Of a DNA stretch of 23,295 bases, positions 9,167-16,545 are shown in pieces. Source of the stretch: CAZOIA01 sp964579675 (lineage in GTDB: Bacteria > Planctomycetota > Phycisphaerae > UBA1845 > PWPN01); assembly GCA_964579675.1 (NCBI GenBank), contig CAZOIA010000083.1:1-23295 (forward strand). The letters run 5' to 3'. How positions within the stretch are numbered: position 1 is the first letter of the stretch; each line of letters opens with the position of its first letter. The position numbers and the translations under genes were made by a program. The notes beneath the pieces were generated by a model. It was not told the origin of the DNA. It saw nothing but the letters and a program-made list of their open reading frames with translations, and did not search any database.

Positions 9167-10636
9167 ACGTTCGATCAGTGCCCAGGCCTCTTGGTCTTGG
9201 GCCCAGATGAAGTACACCGGTTGCGAGCCAGCCAGTTGACGAAACGTCCGCGCCAGGGTGGTCGGGGATTGCCGGGCCACCCTCTGCTCTCCGCCCCCCG
9301 TCGTGGAGCGGTACCACGTGTGCACCGACGCCGCCACCAGTCGGCGCAGCGAGGCCCGTCGGCACACCTGCGAGACGAAATCGGCGGCCAGCGGGTCCGC
9401 CCCCGCCGCCCGGAGCTTTGCCACCGTCTCGTCCAGACTCGCGGGCGGTCGGCACACCCCGACCCGCCGCATCCCCGCCTTCTCGAACACCGGATTGATC
9501 GCCCCCATCGCCGCCAGACACTCCACGTACCGCGTCCGCACCAATGGCAGCGTTCGCCGCACCAGCCAGTGACCCAGCCCGCATCCCCGCACGTCCGGGT
9601 GGATCACCAGCCGTTTGAGCACCCGCAGCTCGCGGTTCAGCCGTCTTGCCTGACGAACAAAGCGCCCGCGGGTCACCCGGTTGCGGAGCGCCAACTCCAG
9701 TAGCGGATGCCCGTACACCACCACGCCCAGGGGTTCCCCGCCCACCCCGTGCCGCATCACGAACACTTTGTCTACGAACCCGACCTGATCTCGCTGCCGG
9801 TAGTGCATGCCCGAGAACCCGCCGTAGTCGCGCAGCGTACCCCGTTCGATTCGCAGCTCCCGCGCGAATGAGATCGTATTCCGTCTCGTTCGATCGGGTC
9901 GTCTCGCCGCCGCTGATTGTGGCTCCGCGCCGCTGACCGACCGCTCCTCGACCACCGGCTCCGCACCCCCGAGCCGGACGATCCGATCCGGGTGAAGGTC
10001 CCTTTCCAGATCGTCCCGGCCGGTGGCTACCACCAGCGTCAGACTTTCCCTCGATGCCAGCTTCCGGAGGTTGAAGGCAACCGCCTTGGCCAGCCGCCGG
10101 TGGAGGATGGCCCCGAACTCGTCGCACAGCAGGGGGCCCGACGCACTGCTCCGGCGGTGCAGGGAAATCGCCCGCGCCAGTCTCGCCCGGAAGCGCTCAC
10201 CGTCCGAGAGGTGGCCGAACCGCCGAATCCACAGCATCGGTTCGCCCAGCCCGCAGGCGGTCAACAGGCCGAGTGCCTCGCTCACCGGCCGCGTGGGCGC
10301 CACCGCATCCAGCACCGCCACGTCCAGCGGAAACTGCACGTTCTGGACTTGCCGGCTGGTCGGAAAATGCCTGGCCAACTCGCTCAGCAGCAACGATTTG
10401 CCTGATCCCGACGGGCCCGTGATCAGCGTGATCGCCCCGGGCTCCAGGCCGAACGCGAGCCCGGACGCAATCGTGCGCCCGGGCACGCTCATCGGCACCC
10501 CGAACCGCAGACAGACCTCCACCAGTCGCGCCGACGGCACCAGCGGCTCCCCCACTGTCTCAACCGTCACCCTGGCTTGGTCACCCAGTTTCTTGGCCCG
10601 CTTGGAACACTGATTCCCGCCTGTCCGGCCCTTCAT
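9146..10636 (-). CDS. ABC-type ATPase fused to a GNAT-like acetyltransferase domain
   Basis: 496 aa. Residues about 35-225 form an ABC ATPase: Walker A GPSGSGKS (74-81), signature LSDGERFRARLARA (143-156), Walker B LLCDEFGA (169-176); the usual H-loop His appears replaced (VVATGRDD). After a basic linker, residues about 255-395 resemble a GNAT fold: LKRLVIHPDVRGCGLGHWLV (340-359) is the acyl-CoA pyrophosphate loop, followed by NPVFEKAGMRRVG. No membrane segments exist, so transport is unlikely. The architecture matches COG2401 (ABC ATPase fused to predicted acetyltransferase). In phage settings GNAT-like proteins include Mom-type DNA-base modifiers; MHYRQRD at about 277-283 may be relevant, but that role is speculative. 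The extreme C-terminus is repeat-encoded. Confidence 0.8.
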   Translation of the reverse strand: MKGRTGGNQCSKRAKKLGDQARVTVETVGEPLVPSARLVEVCLRFGVPMSVPGRTIASGLAFGLEPGAITLITGPSGSGKSLLLSELARHFPTSRQVQNVQFPLDVAVLDAVAPTRPVSEALGLLTACGLGEPMLWIRRFGHLSDGERFRARLARAISLHRRSSASGPLLCDEFGAILHRRLAKAVAFNLRKLASRESLTLVVATGRDDLERDLHPDRIVRLGGAEPVVEERSVSGAEPQSAAARRPDRTRRNTISFARELRIERGTLRDYGGFSGMHYRQRDQVGFVDKVFVMRHGVGGEPLGVVVYGHPLLELALRNRVTRGRFVRQARRLNRELRVLKRLVIHPDVRGCGLGHWLVRRTLPLVRTRYVECLAAMGAINPVFEKAGMRRVGVCRPPASLDETVAKLRAAGADPLAADFVSQVCRRASLRRLVAASVHTWYRSTTGGGEQRVARQSPTTLARTFRQLAGSQPVYFIWAQDQEAWALIERGMRNDE

Positions 10637-10668
10637 CCCGCATCCCGCCCATTGGGCTCAAGGTTCAT
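10633..10668 (-). CDS. possible 11-codon upstream ORF coupled to the ABC-ATPase/GNAT gene
   Basis: On the minus strand GAGGA precedes an ATG at 10668 by 4-5 nt; the frame reads MNLEPNGRDAG and stops at a TGA that overlaps the ABC-ATPase start as ATGA. The main gene lacks a good Shine-Dalgarno sequence of its own, which fits translational coupling. It is very short and may be chance. Confidence 0.25.
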   Translation of the reverse strand: MNLEPNGRDAG

Positions 10669-10731
10669 CGATTCCTCTGTGCCCCGCTGCTGCTCGCCAA
10701 TGGAGCCCCGACTGGAACCTAACATCTACCA

Positions 10732-10760
10732 AACATACAACGCAAACAATTGCGCGTCAA
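10732..10760 (-). promoter_or_regulatory. candidate sigma70-type promoter for the ABC-ATPase/GNAT gene
   Basis: Minus strand: -35 TTGACG (10760-10755), exact 17-nt spacer, -10 TATGTT (10737-10732). Matches to consensus are 5 of 6 and 4 of 6. It would give a leader of about 90 nt containing the possible 11-codon ORF. Confidence 0.5.
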
Positions 10761-11031
10761 GTAAAAAATAGCAATTCCCTGAGATTGACATAACCTCCGA
10801 TATGTAAAGCGCTTATCGCGCATACTGGTTTGCCGGAATGGCCAAATGGGATGGAAGGCCGGGTTCTGCGATGCCATGGGTGTGGCAGGCTGGTCGGACT
10901 CGCGTATCCGGCCGCGACGGTCGCGCCGGGGCGTGGGGGCGCTGGCAGTGTCGTTCACCTGGTGGGGCCAAGCGGATCGGGAGCCTCGTGGCCCCTCGGC
11001 ACCGGCTGGGGACCCGTTGGGACTGATCCCG

Positions 11032-11060
11032 TTGCCTTTGTGAAAAAAGTCACGTACACT
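11032..11060 (+). promoter_or_regulatory. candidate promoter of the hdr-nuo-mvh operon
   Basis: -35 TTGCCT (11032-11037), 17-nt spacer, -10 TACACT (11055-11060), each matching 4 of 6 consensus bases. The leader to hdrC would be about 85 nt. The spacer is almost exactly filled by a Rex-like inverted repeat, which strengthens the call. Confidence 0.5.
11038..11055 (+). promoter_or_regulatory. Rex-like (NADH/NAD+ sensing) operator
   Basis: TTGTGAAAAAAGTCACGT matches the Rex box TTGTGAAnnnnTTCACAA at 11 of 14 defined positions, with a perfect left arm. It sits between the -35 and -10, where binding would block RNA polymerase. Rex represses redox and hydrogenase operons until NADH rises. The core TGTGA-N6-TCAC also fits a CRP/FNR-type half-site pair, so the identity of the regulator is not certain. 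Confidence 0.5.
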
Positions 11061-11152
11061 ACCCCACTCAGGCGAACTGTTGTATCTGACCCATTTGTGC
11101 CTTGTTCAGACGTGATGATAATGCTGGCCGGGGCAACAGGCGGAGATGATCA

Positions 11153-11719
11153 ATGACACCAACCGAGGCCAAAGAGCTGAGCGAGGAATTCCTCGAAAGC
11201 GTCTGCGCGATACCGCACGGCGAGAAAATCAAGGAATGTATACAGTGCGGGACCTGCTCGGCCTCGTGCCCGTCGAGCCCGGCGATGGAGTACAGCCCGC
11301 GGGAGATCATTGCAGCCCTGCGGGCGGGCATGCTGGATCGGGTGCTCAATTCGAACACTGCCTGGATGTGCATTTCCTGCTACTCGTGCACGGTTCGCTG
11401 CCCGGCGGGGATCCCCTTTACCGACGTCATGTACGAGCTCAAGCGGCTCGAAGTCGAGAAGGGGCTCTCCAAGGACACCAACGCCGCCAAGATGGCCAAG
11501 GCGTTTGTTGAGACGGTGGACGGCCATGGCCGCAACGTCGAAACCAAGCTTCTGAGGAAGTACTTTTTGCGCACTAATCCGTTGAAAGCGTTGGGGCAGA
11601 TTCCTCTGGCCGCGAGGCTCTTCTTCCGGGGCAGGCTGGAGATCATTCCCCACAAGATCAAGGGCCTGGATCAGCTTCACAAGATGATGGCCGCTATCGA
11701 GGAGAACGGAACAAAATGA
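11153..11719 (+). CDS. hdrC: heterodisulfide reductase-like subunit C
   Basis: 188 aa. Electron-transfer subunit passing electrons from HdrA to HdrB. Two ferredoxin-type motifs are visible: C29-C32-C35-C39 (CIQCGTCSASCP) and C73-C76-C79-C83 (CISCYSCTVRCP), enough for two [4Fe-4S] clusters; the rest is helical, as in HdrC. There are no membrane segments, so it belongs to the soluble HdrABC type, not HdrDE. The start is ATG 11153 with GGAG 7 nt upstream. It is the first gene of the operon, about 85 nt after the predicted promoter, and overlaps hdrB by 4 nt (ATGA). In a bacterium without coenzyme M/B the acceptor is probably not CoM-S-S-CoB. Confidence 0.93.
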   Translation: MTPTEAKELSEEFLESVCAIPHGEKIKECIQCGTCSASCPSSPAMEYSPREIIAALRAGMLDRVLNSNTAWMCISCYSCTVRCPAGIPFTDVMYELKRLEVEKGLSKDTNAAKMAKAFVETVDGHGRNVETKLLRKYFLRTNPLKALGQIPLAARLFFRGRLEIIPHKIKGLDQLHKMMAAIEENGTK

Positions 11720-12609
11720 TCGAGACGACCCCTCGGGCCTACTCGTACTATCCCGGCTGTTCTCAGACCGCGACGAACCGGGCCTACGACATATCCGCTC
11801 GGAGCGTAGCCCGCGCGCTGGGGATCACGATGTTGGAGCTCGATGACTGGAACTGCTGCGGGGCGACTGCGTACCTGCCCGTCCGCGACAAGCGCTCCTT
11901 CGTCCTGTCCGCACGCAACCTGGCCATTGCGGAGAAGCAGGGACGCGATCTGGCCACGGTATGTAACGCGTGCTACGTGGTCCTGCGGAAGGCCAACAAG
12001 TACATGGCCGAGGATCCCAAGCTCCGTGACGAGATCCGCCGGGCCCTGCGGGCCGGCGGCATGGATTACGGCGGTACCGTTCGGGTGCGCCACTTCCTGG
12101 ATATCGTGGTCAATGACCTGGGCGAGGAAGTTGTCAAACGGCAGGTCAAGCGAGACCTGTCCTGGTTGAAGGTAGCCTGTTACTCGGGATGCCAGCTCAG
12201 CCGGCCGTTCGACGATCTGGACGACCCGGAGTATCCACAGATCATGGGCCGGCTGTGCGGATGGCTGGGCACTGAGGTCGTCCCCTTCCCCATGAGTGCC
12301 GCGTGCTGTGGGGGACTGTCCATGACCACGCATCCGGAGACGGGTCAGGTGCTGACCGGCAAAATCCTCAGGGTCGCCAAGGCCGCTGGCGCCGACTGCA
12401 TCGCCACCGCGTGTCCCCTCTGCCAGATCAACCTGGAGGGGTATCAGCGCAAGGTCGGCACAGCGGTGGGGGCCGACTGTGAGATTCCCGTGCTGTACTT
12501 CACCCAACTGATGGGCACTGCCTTCGGCCTGGAACCCACTGATTTGGCCCTGAAGGATTGTCTCACGCCGGTGGAGGCCCTGTTAGCGGAGAAGATCGAT
12601 AACCGATGA
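11716..12609 (+). CDS. hdrB: heterodisulfide reductase-like subunit B (two CCG domains)
   Basis: 297 aa. Catalytic disulfide-reducing subunit of the Hdr module. It carries both cysteine-rich CCG domains: C15, C47-C48, C83, C86 (YPGC, NCCGA, CNAC) and C155/C159, C197-C198, C233, C236 (CYSGC, ACCGG, CPLC). The spacing follows the CX31-39 CC X34 CxxC pattern that binds the two noncubane [4Fe-4S] clusters in HdrB, so all expected ligands are present and the site should be functional. The substrate is unknown; some thiol/disulfide or low-potential carrier is likely. It overlaps hdrC and hdrA by 4 nt each, so the three are translationally coupled. Confidence 0.93.
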   Translation: MIETTPRAYSYYPGCSQTATNRAYDISARSVARALGITMLELDDWNCCGATAYLPVRDKRSFVLSARNLAIAEKQGRDLATVCNACYVVLRKANKYMAEDPKLRDEIRRALRAGGMDYGGTVRVRHFLDIVVNDLGEEVVKRQVKRDLSWLKVACYSGCQLSRPFDDLDDPEYPQIMGRLCGWLGTEVVPFPMSAACCGGLSMTTHPETGQVLTGKILRVAKAAGADCIATACPLCQINLEGYQRKVGTAVGADCEIPVLYFTQLMGTAFGLEPTDLALKDCLTPVEALLAEKIDNR

Positions 12610-13892
12610 ACAACAACAGCGAACGAATCGGCGTCTACGTCTGCCACTGCGGCACGAACATCTCCCACACGGTTGACGTGAGTGCGGTGGCGGCCCACGC
12701 GAGCACGCTGCCCGGCGTGACCTTGGCCAAAGACTATAAGTACATGTGCTCCGATCCGGGGCAGGAAATCATCAGGAACGACGTAAAGGAACATAACCTG
12801 ACCCGCGTCGTGGTCGCTTCCTGCTCTCCGCTCATGCATGAGGGGACCTTCCGCAAGGTATGTGAGGAGGCGGGGCTGAACCGCTTTCTGTTCCAGATGG
12901 CCAACATCCGCGAGCACTGCTCCTGGGTACATTCGGACCGCCGGAAGGCGACAGCCAAGGCGAAGCGACTGGTTACGGCGGCGGTGAGGCGGGTCTGGTA
13001 TCACAAGCCCATGGAAGAGCGCCGCGTCACGGTCCGGCCCGAGACGCTCGTGGTCGGTGCCGGCATCGCCGGCATCGAGGCCGCCCTGCGGATCGCCGAC
13101 TCCGGCAAGAAGGTATACCTGGTCGAGAAGGAGCCCTCCATCGGCGGGCACATGGCCAAGTTCGACAAGACCTTTCCCACCCTCGATTGTGCGGCCTGCA
13201 TCTTGACCCCGAAGATGGTCACCGTCGGCCAGCACCCGAACATCGAGCTGCTGAGCTACTCCGAGGTCGAGGATGTTTCCGGGTACGTCGGCAACTTCAA
13301 GGTGAAGGTCCGGCGCAAGGCCCGCTACATCGACGAGGCGAAGTGTACTGGATGCGGTGCGTGCGTCGAGAACTGTCTGGTCAGGAACATACCCTATCTC
13401 GAGCCGCTGGACGTCCCGAAGCCAGAAATCGACGAGGACAGGCGTGCACTGGTAGACGGGATTGTCGGCCGGTACGAAGGCGGGGCCGAAGTGCTGGTGC
13501 CCATCCTCCAGGACATAAGCGCGGAACTCAACTGGCTCCCGCCGGAAGTCCTGATGAGGGTCTCCGAGCTGAAGCAACTGCCGCTCGAACATGTATTGCG
13601 GATAGCAACGTTCTACAAGTCATTCAGCCTCAAGCCGAGAGGGGAGCACATAATAAACGTCTGCATGGGCACAGCCTGCCACGTGAGAGGAGCGCCGAGG
13701 ATCGTGGACAGGCTGGAGCGCGAACTCGGTATCAGCGTCGGGGAGACGACTTCCGACATGAAGTTCACTCTCCAGACCGTTCGCTGCCTGGGCTGTTGCG
13801 GCCTCGCCCCCGTGGTGACGGTGGGGGACGACTTGTACGGGCAACTGACTCCGGCCAAGGCCGCCGCACTCATCGAGAAGTACGCTGACTGA
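12606..13892 (+). CDS. hdrA: HdrA N-terminal half fused to NuoE-type [2Fe-2S] protein
   Basis: 428 aa. Residues 1-263 are the N-terminal part of HdrA: IGVYVCHCGTNI (C13, C15), C48, C73 and C105 for the N-terminal cluster, FAD-binding VVGAGIAGIEAA (149-160), GGHMAKFDKTFPTLDC, and the first cluster motif of the inserted ferredoxin domain, C247-C250-C253-C257. There HdrA stops: the rest of the flavin domain and the C-terminal ferredoxin are absent and lie in the gene at 19089. After a linker, residues about 274-428 are a complete NuoE/HndA thioredoxin-like domain with C353, C358, C394, C398 (CMGTAC, CLGCC). The product should form half of a split bifurcating flavoprotein and pass electrons to NuoF. 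The start overlaps hdrB by 4 nt; AGG-NNN-ATACCCT at the junction recurs in the other half. Confidence 0.92.
   Translation: MNNNSERIGVYVCHCGTNISHTVDVSAVAAHASTLPGVTLAKDYKYMCSDPGQEIIRNDVKEHNLTRVVVASCSPLMHEGTFRKVCEEAGLNRFLFQMANIREHCSWVHSDRRKATAKAKRLVTAAVRRVWYHKPMEERRVTVRPETLVVGAGIAGIEAALRIADSGKKVYLVEKEPSIGGHMAKFDKTFPTLDCAACILTPKMVTVGQHPNIELLSYSEVEDVSGYVGNFKVKVRRKARYIDEAKCTGCGACVENCLVRNIPYLEPLDVPKPEIDEDRRALVDGIVGRYEGGAEVLVPILQDISAELNWLPPEVLMRVSELKQLPLEHVLRIATFYKSFSLKPRGEHIINVCMGTACHVRGAPRIVDRLERELGISVGETTSDMKFTLQTVRCLGCCGLAPVVTVGDDLYGQLTPAKAAALIEKYAD
13383..13395 (+). repeat. junction direct repeat, left copy (in HdrA N-half)
   Basis: AGG AAC ATA CCC T encodes R260-N-I-P263, exactly where HdrA sequence ends. 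The right copy at 19656-19668 is AGG CCA ATA CCC T in the same codon phase: 10 of 13 bases shared, with the last 7 (ATACCCT) identical. Confidence 0.6.
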
Positions 13893-13905
13893 GGGAGGAC
13901 GGATC

Positions 13906-14289
13906 GTGGCGAAAATCACACCCGGGGATCTGGCCAAGATCAGGGAACGGATGGGCAAGACCATGAGTCTGCGCGAGGGCCAGGCCCGCGCGAAGGTAAC
14001 CGTGCACATGGGCACGTGCGGGATAGCCGCCGGCGCGAGGAAGATCATGACCACGCTCATGGACCTGCTGGAGCAGAGGGCGGACAAGGACATCATCCTC
14101 AGCACCTCGGGCTGCGCCGGGCTTTGCAGCCGAGAGCCCATGATGACGGTCGAACTCAAGGGCGAAACGCCGGTCAAATACGTTGATCTGGATGAGGCCA
14201 AGACAAAGAGGATCTTTCAGGAACACGTCCTCTCCGGAGTCGTGGTCAAGGAGTATGCGCTGGCCGTGGGCAGCGAACGGGTTGGGTGA
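13906..14289 (+). CDS. hndB: HndB-like thioredoxin-fold iron-sulfur protein
   Basis: 127 aa. Small companion of NADH-dependent bifurcating hydrogenases and NuoEF-type modules. Family signatures are VHMGTCGIAAGARK (about 33-46) and STSGCAGLCSREPMMTV (about 66-82). Only three cysteines are visible (C38, C70, C74), so whether it holds a [2Fe-2S] cluster, as in related thioredoxin-like ferredoxins, is open. The start is GTG 13906 with GAGGGAGG just upstream; the gene begins 13 nt after the HdrA/NuoE stop and ends 27 nt before nuoF. Position between NuoE and NuoF is typical of hnd-type operons, supporting a role in the NAD(P)H-oxidising arm. Confidence 0.88.
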   Translation: MAKITPGDLAKIRERMGKTMSLREGQARAKVTVHMGTCGIAAGARKIMTTLMDLLEQRADKDIILSTSGCAGLCSREPMMTVELKGETPVKYVDLDEAKTKRIFQEHVLSGVVVKEYALAVGSERVG

Positions 14290-14316
14290 CGATCTGCCAG
14301 TAGAGGAGACGCCTCA

Positions 14317-16143
14317 ATGAAGCCTTATCGAATGCACCTCATGCTTTGCACCGGGACCGCCTGTGTCTCGAATAAGGCGTTCAGGATAAGGGAAGTGCTC
14401 GCGAAGGAGCTCGAGAAGCACAATCTGCAGGACGAGATTGCGATTGTGTGCACGGGGTGTAACGGCTTCTGCGCCCAGGGGCCGGTGATGGTGGTCCAGC
14501 CGGACCAGATCTTCTATCAGATGCTCACCGAGAAGGACATCCCCCACCTCGTCGAGGAACACTTCCTCAAGGGTCGCCCCGTCGAGCGCCTGATGTTCAC
14601 TCCGCCCGGCGAGAAGGCGCCGGTGCCGAAAATGAGCGACATCGATTTCTTCGGCAAACAGCGGCTCATCGCCTTGAGGAACAGGGGGATGATAGACCCC
14701 GAAAGAATCGATGAGTACATCGCCCGGGAAGGCTACGCCGCCCTGACGAAAGCCCTGACCAGAATGACTCCGGAAGAGATAATAGCCCAGGTGAAGCAAT
14801 CGGGGCTCCGGGGCAGAGGGGGGGCAGGATTCCCTACCGGGCGGAAGTGGGAACTCTGCAGAAAGGCCAAAGGTTCATCCAAGCACGTCGTCTGCAACGC
14901 CGACGAGGGTGATCCGGGGGCCTTCATGGACCGGAGCATTATCGAGTCCGATCCTCACTCCGTTCTGGAAGGCATGATGATCGGCGCCAGGGCGATCGGA
15001 GCGTCTCGCGGCCACGTCTATATCCGGGACGAGTATCCGCTGGCCCGGCAGAGGCTGATCAAGGCGATAAACCAGGCCCGGGAATACGGTCTGCTGGGTG
15101 AGGATATCCTGGGCACCGGTTTTGACTTCGACGTTTCGATTCACCGAGGGGCCGGGGCGTTTGTCTGCGGGGAGGAAACGTCGCTGATTTCCTCTCTGCA
15201 AGGCCTGCCGCCCGAACCGAAGGTCAGACCCCCGTTCCCCGTGGAATCCGGGGTCTGGGGTGAGCCCACCAACATCAACAACGTTGAAACCTGGGCCAAC
15301 GTACCCGAGATCATCAGCCGGGGAGCGGAGTGGTTTGCCGGTATCGGGACCGCCACGAGCAAGGGGACGAAGGTGTTCTCCCTGGTCGGCAAGGTGAAGA
15401 ACACGGGTCTGGTAGAGGTTCCGATGGGCATTACCCTGCGGGAAATCGTGTACGATGTGGGCGGAGGCATACTGGACGACAGGCAATTCAAGGCAGTGCA
15501 GACCGGTGGCCCCTCCGGCGGCTGCATCCCTGCCTCGCTGCTGGATCTGCCCATAGACTACGAGAAGCTTACCGAGGCGGGCTCGATGATGGGCTCCGGC
15601 GGGCTGGTCGTGATGGATGAGGATACGTGCATGGTGGATGTGGCCAGGTACTTCCTCGATTTCCTCAAGGACGAGTCCTGCGGGAAATGCACGGCCTGCC
15701 GCGAGGGCATCGAAGTGATGTGCAGGATCCTGACCGATATCTGTGAGGGCCACGGCAAGGAAGGCGATATCGATCTTCTTGAGGAGCTGTCCCACGCGGT
15801 AAAGGACGCCTCACTTTGTGCACTCGGAGGTACGGCACCCAATCCAGTCCTGAGTACCATACGCTTTTTCCGCGAGGAATACGAGGCCCACATCAGGGAC
15901 AAGAGCTGCCCGGCTGCGGTCTGCAAGGCTCTTTTCCAATACAGAATCGACGAAGAGAAATGTACCGCCTGCGGACTGTGCAAGAAGAACTGTCCTCAGG
16001 ATGCCATTCAGGGCGAGCGGAAAGTCGTTCACAGAATCATTCAAGAGAAATGCACCAGATGCGGCGCGTGCTTTGACGCATGTCGCGTTGGTGCCGTCAT
16101 GAAGGTTCCAAACGCCAAGACGGAAGCATTGGCTGGTGTCTGA
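14317..16143 (+). CDS. nuoF: NuoF/HndC-type NAD(P)-binding FMN flavoprotein
   Basis: 608 aa. Oxidises or reduces NAD(P)(H) through FMN. Domain order: N-terminal thioredoxin-like [2Fe-2S] domain (C11, C16, C48, C52; an extra C45), the FMN/NAD core with GRGGAGFPTGRKWE (166-179), NADEGDPGAFMDR and GAGAFVCGEETSL, an SLBB-like part, the N3-type [4Fe-4S] ligands C455-C458-C461 and C501, and a C-terminal 2x[4Fe-4S] ferredoxin (C549-C552-C555-C559 and C579-C582-C585-C589). The extra N- and C-terminal domains mark the Hnd/HydB class of bifurcating enzymes rather than complex I. GAGGAG lies 8 nt before ATG 14317. At least eight ATA codons are used, against none in guaB. Confidence 0.95.
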   Translation: MKPYRMHLMLCTGTACVSNKAFRIREVLAKELEKHNLQDEIAIVCTGCNGFCAQGPVMVVQPDQIFYQMLTEKDIPHLVEEHFLKGRPVERLMFTPPGEKAPVPKMSDIDFFGKQRLIALRNRGMIDPERIDEYIAREGYAALTKALTRMTPEEIIAQVKQSGLRGRGGAGFPTGRKWELCRKAKGSSKHVVCNADEGDPGAFMDRSIIESDPHSVLEGMMIGARAIGASRGHVYIRDEYPLARQRLIKAINQAREYGLLGEDILGTGFDFDVSIHRGAGAFVCGEETSLISSLQGLPPEPKVRPPFPVESGVWGEPTNINNVETWANVPEIISRGAEWFAGIGTATSKGTKVFSLVGKVKNTGLVEVPMGITLREIVYDVGGGILDDRQFKAVQTGGPSGGCIPASLLDLPIDYEKLTEAGSMMGSGGLVVMDEDTCMVDVARYFLDFLKDESCGKCTACREGIEVMCRILTDICEGHGKEGDIDLLEELSHAVKDASLCALGGTAPNPVLSTIRFFREEYEAHIRDKSCPAAVCKALFQYRIDEEKCTACGLCKKNCPQDAIQGERKVVHRIIQEKCTRCGACFDACRVGAVMKVPNAKTEALAGV

Positions 16144-16169
16144 CGCAGCGCCAGCGGAGAATCACGAGG

Positions 16170-16526
16170 ATGACGCTGGAGGAGGTAAAAACAATCCTGG
16201 AAGCGGAAGTGATCGTCGGCTCCGGGCTGGATAAGGTCGATGTCGATATGGGCTGCGGGGCCGACCTTATGAGTGACGTATTGGCCTTCAGCAAGACAGG
16301 CGCTCTTCTCTTGACCGGGCTGACCAACGCGCAGGTTGTTCGCACCGCCGATATGGCGGACGTCGTGGCAATCTGTTTTGTGCGGGGAAAGACGCCGCCG
16401 GAGGAGACCACCAAATTGGCCGCGAGAAGTAACCTGCCGCTGTTGGCCACTGAACTGCCGATGTTTGAAAGCTGCGGCCGTCTCTATCGGAGCGGCTTGA
16501 AGGGGTGTTCCGAACAAAGCGGTTGA
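16170..16526 (+). CDS. DRTGG-domain protein 1
   Basis: 118 aa, a single DRTGG-like domain: DVDMGCGADLMSDVLAF (about 24-40), LLLTGLTNAQVVRTADMADV (about 46-65), FVRGKTPPEE, and PMFESCGRLYRSGL near the end. This fold occurs beside CBS domains and in small proteins next to [FeFe]-hydrogenase/Nuo operons; its ligand is unknown, and a regulatory sensor role is usually assumed. The start is ATG 16170 with GAGG close upstream; the frame is open to 16080 but the extra part overlaps nuoF out of frame. It lies 26 nt after nuoF and 19 nt before the CBS-GHKL gene. It is a distant paralogue of the protein at 17471. Confidence 0.85.
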   Translation: MTLEEVKTILEAEVIVGSGLDKVDVDMGCGADLMSDVLAFSKTGALLLTGLTNAQVVRTADMADVVAICFVRGKTPPEETTKLAARSNLPLLATELPMFESCGRLYRSGLKGCSEQSG

Positions 16527-16545
16527 GTTCAACAAGGTTATCCAC

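Larger units (their letters stand above)
10637..11152. other. divergent intergenic region upstream of the redox operon
   Basis: 516 bp without a convincing gene; open frames across the right half have no family features. It contains a locally A+T-rich stretch (about 10719-10820) with the minus-strand promoter, a palindrome AAGCGCTT at 10807-10814, a hairpin around 10908-10929 (CCGGC-GCG arms with one bulge), and the plus-strand promoter with Rex-like operator at 11032-11060. Confidence 0.7.

Noticed and set aside
10785..10790. TTGACA as a plus-strand -35 box
   Set aside because: Perfect hexamer, but no acceptable -10 lies 16-18 nt downstream; TATGTA at 10801 is too close.
10830..11156. 108-codon plus-strand frame before hdrC
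   Set aside because: Crosses the promoter and operator, overlaps the hdrC start, composition is non-coding and the protein has no recognisable features.
12444..13592. 382-codon minus-strand open frame
   Set aside because: Antisense shadow of hdrB and hdrA/nuoE, whose cysteine motifs are intact; no plausible start signal or domain.
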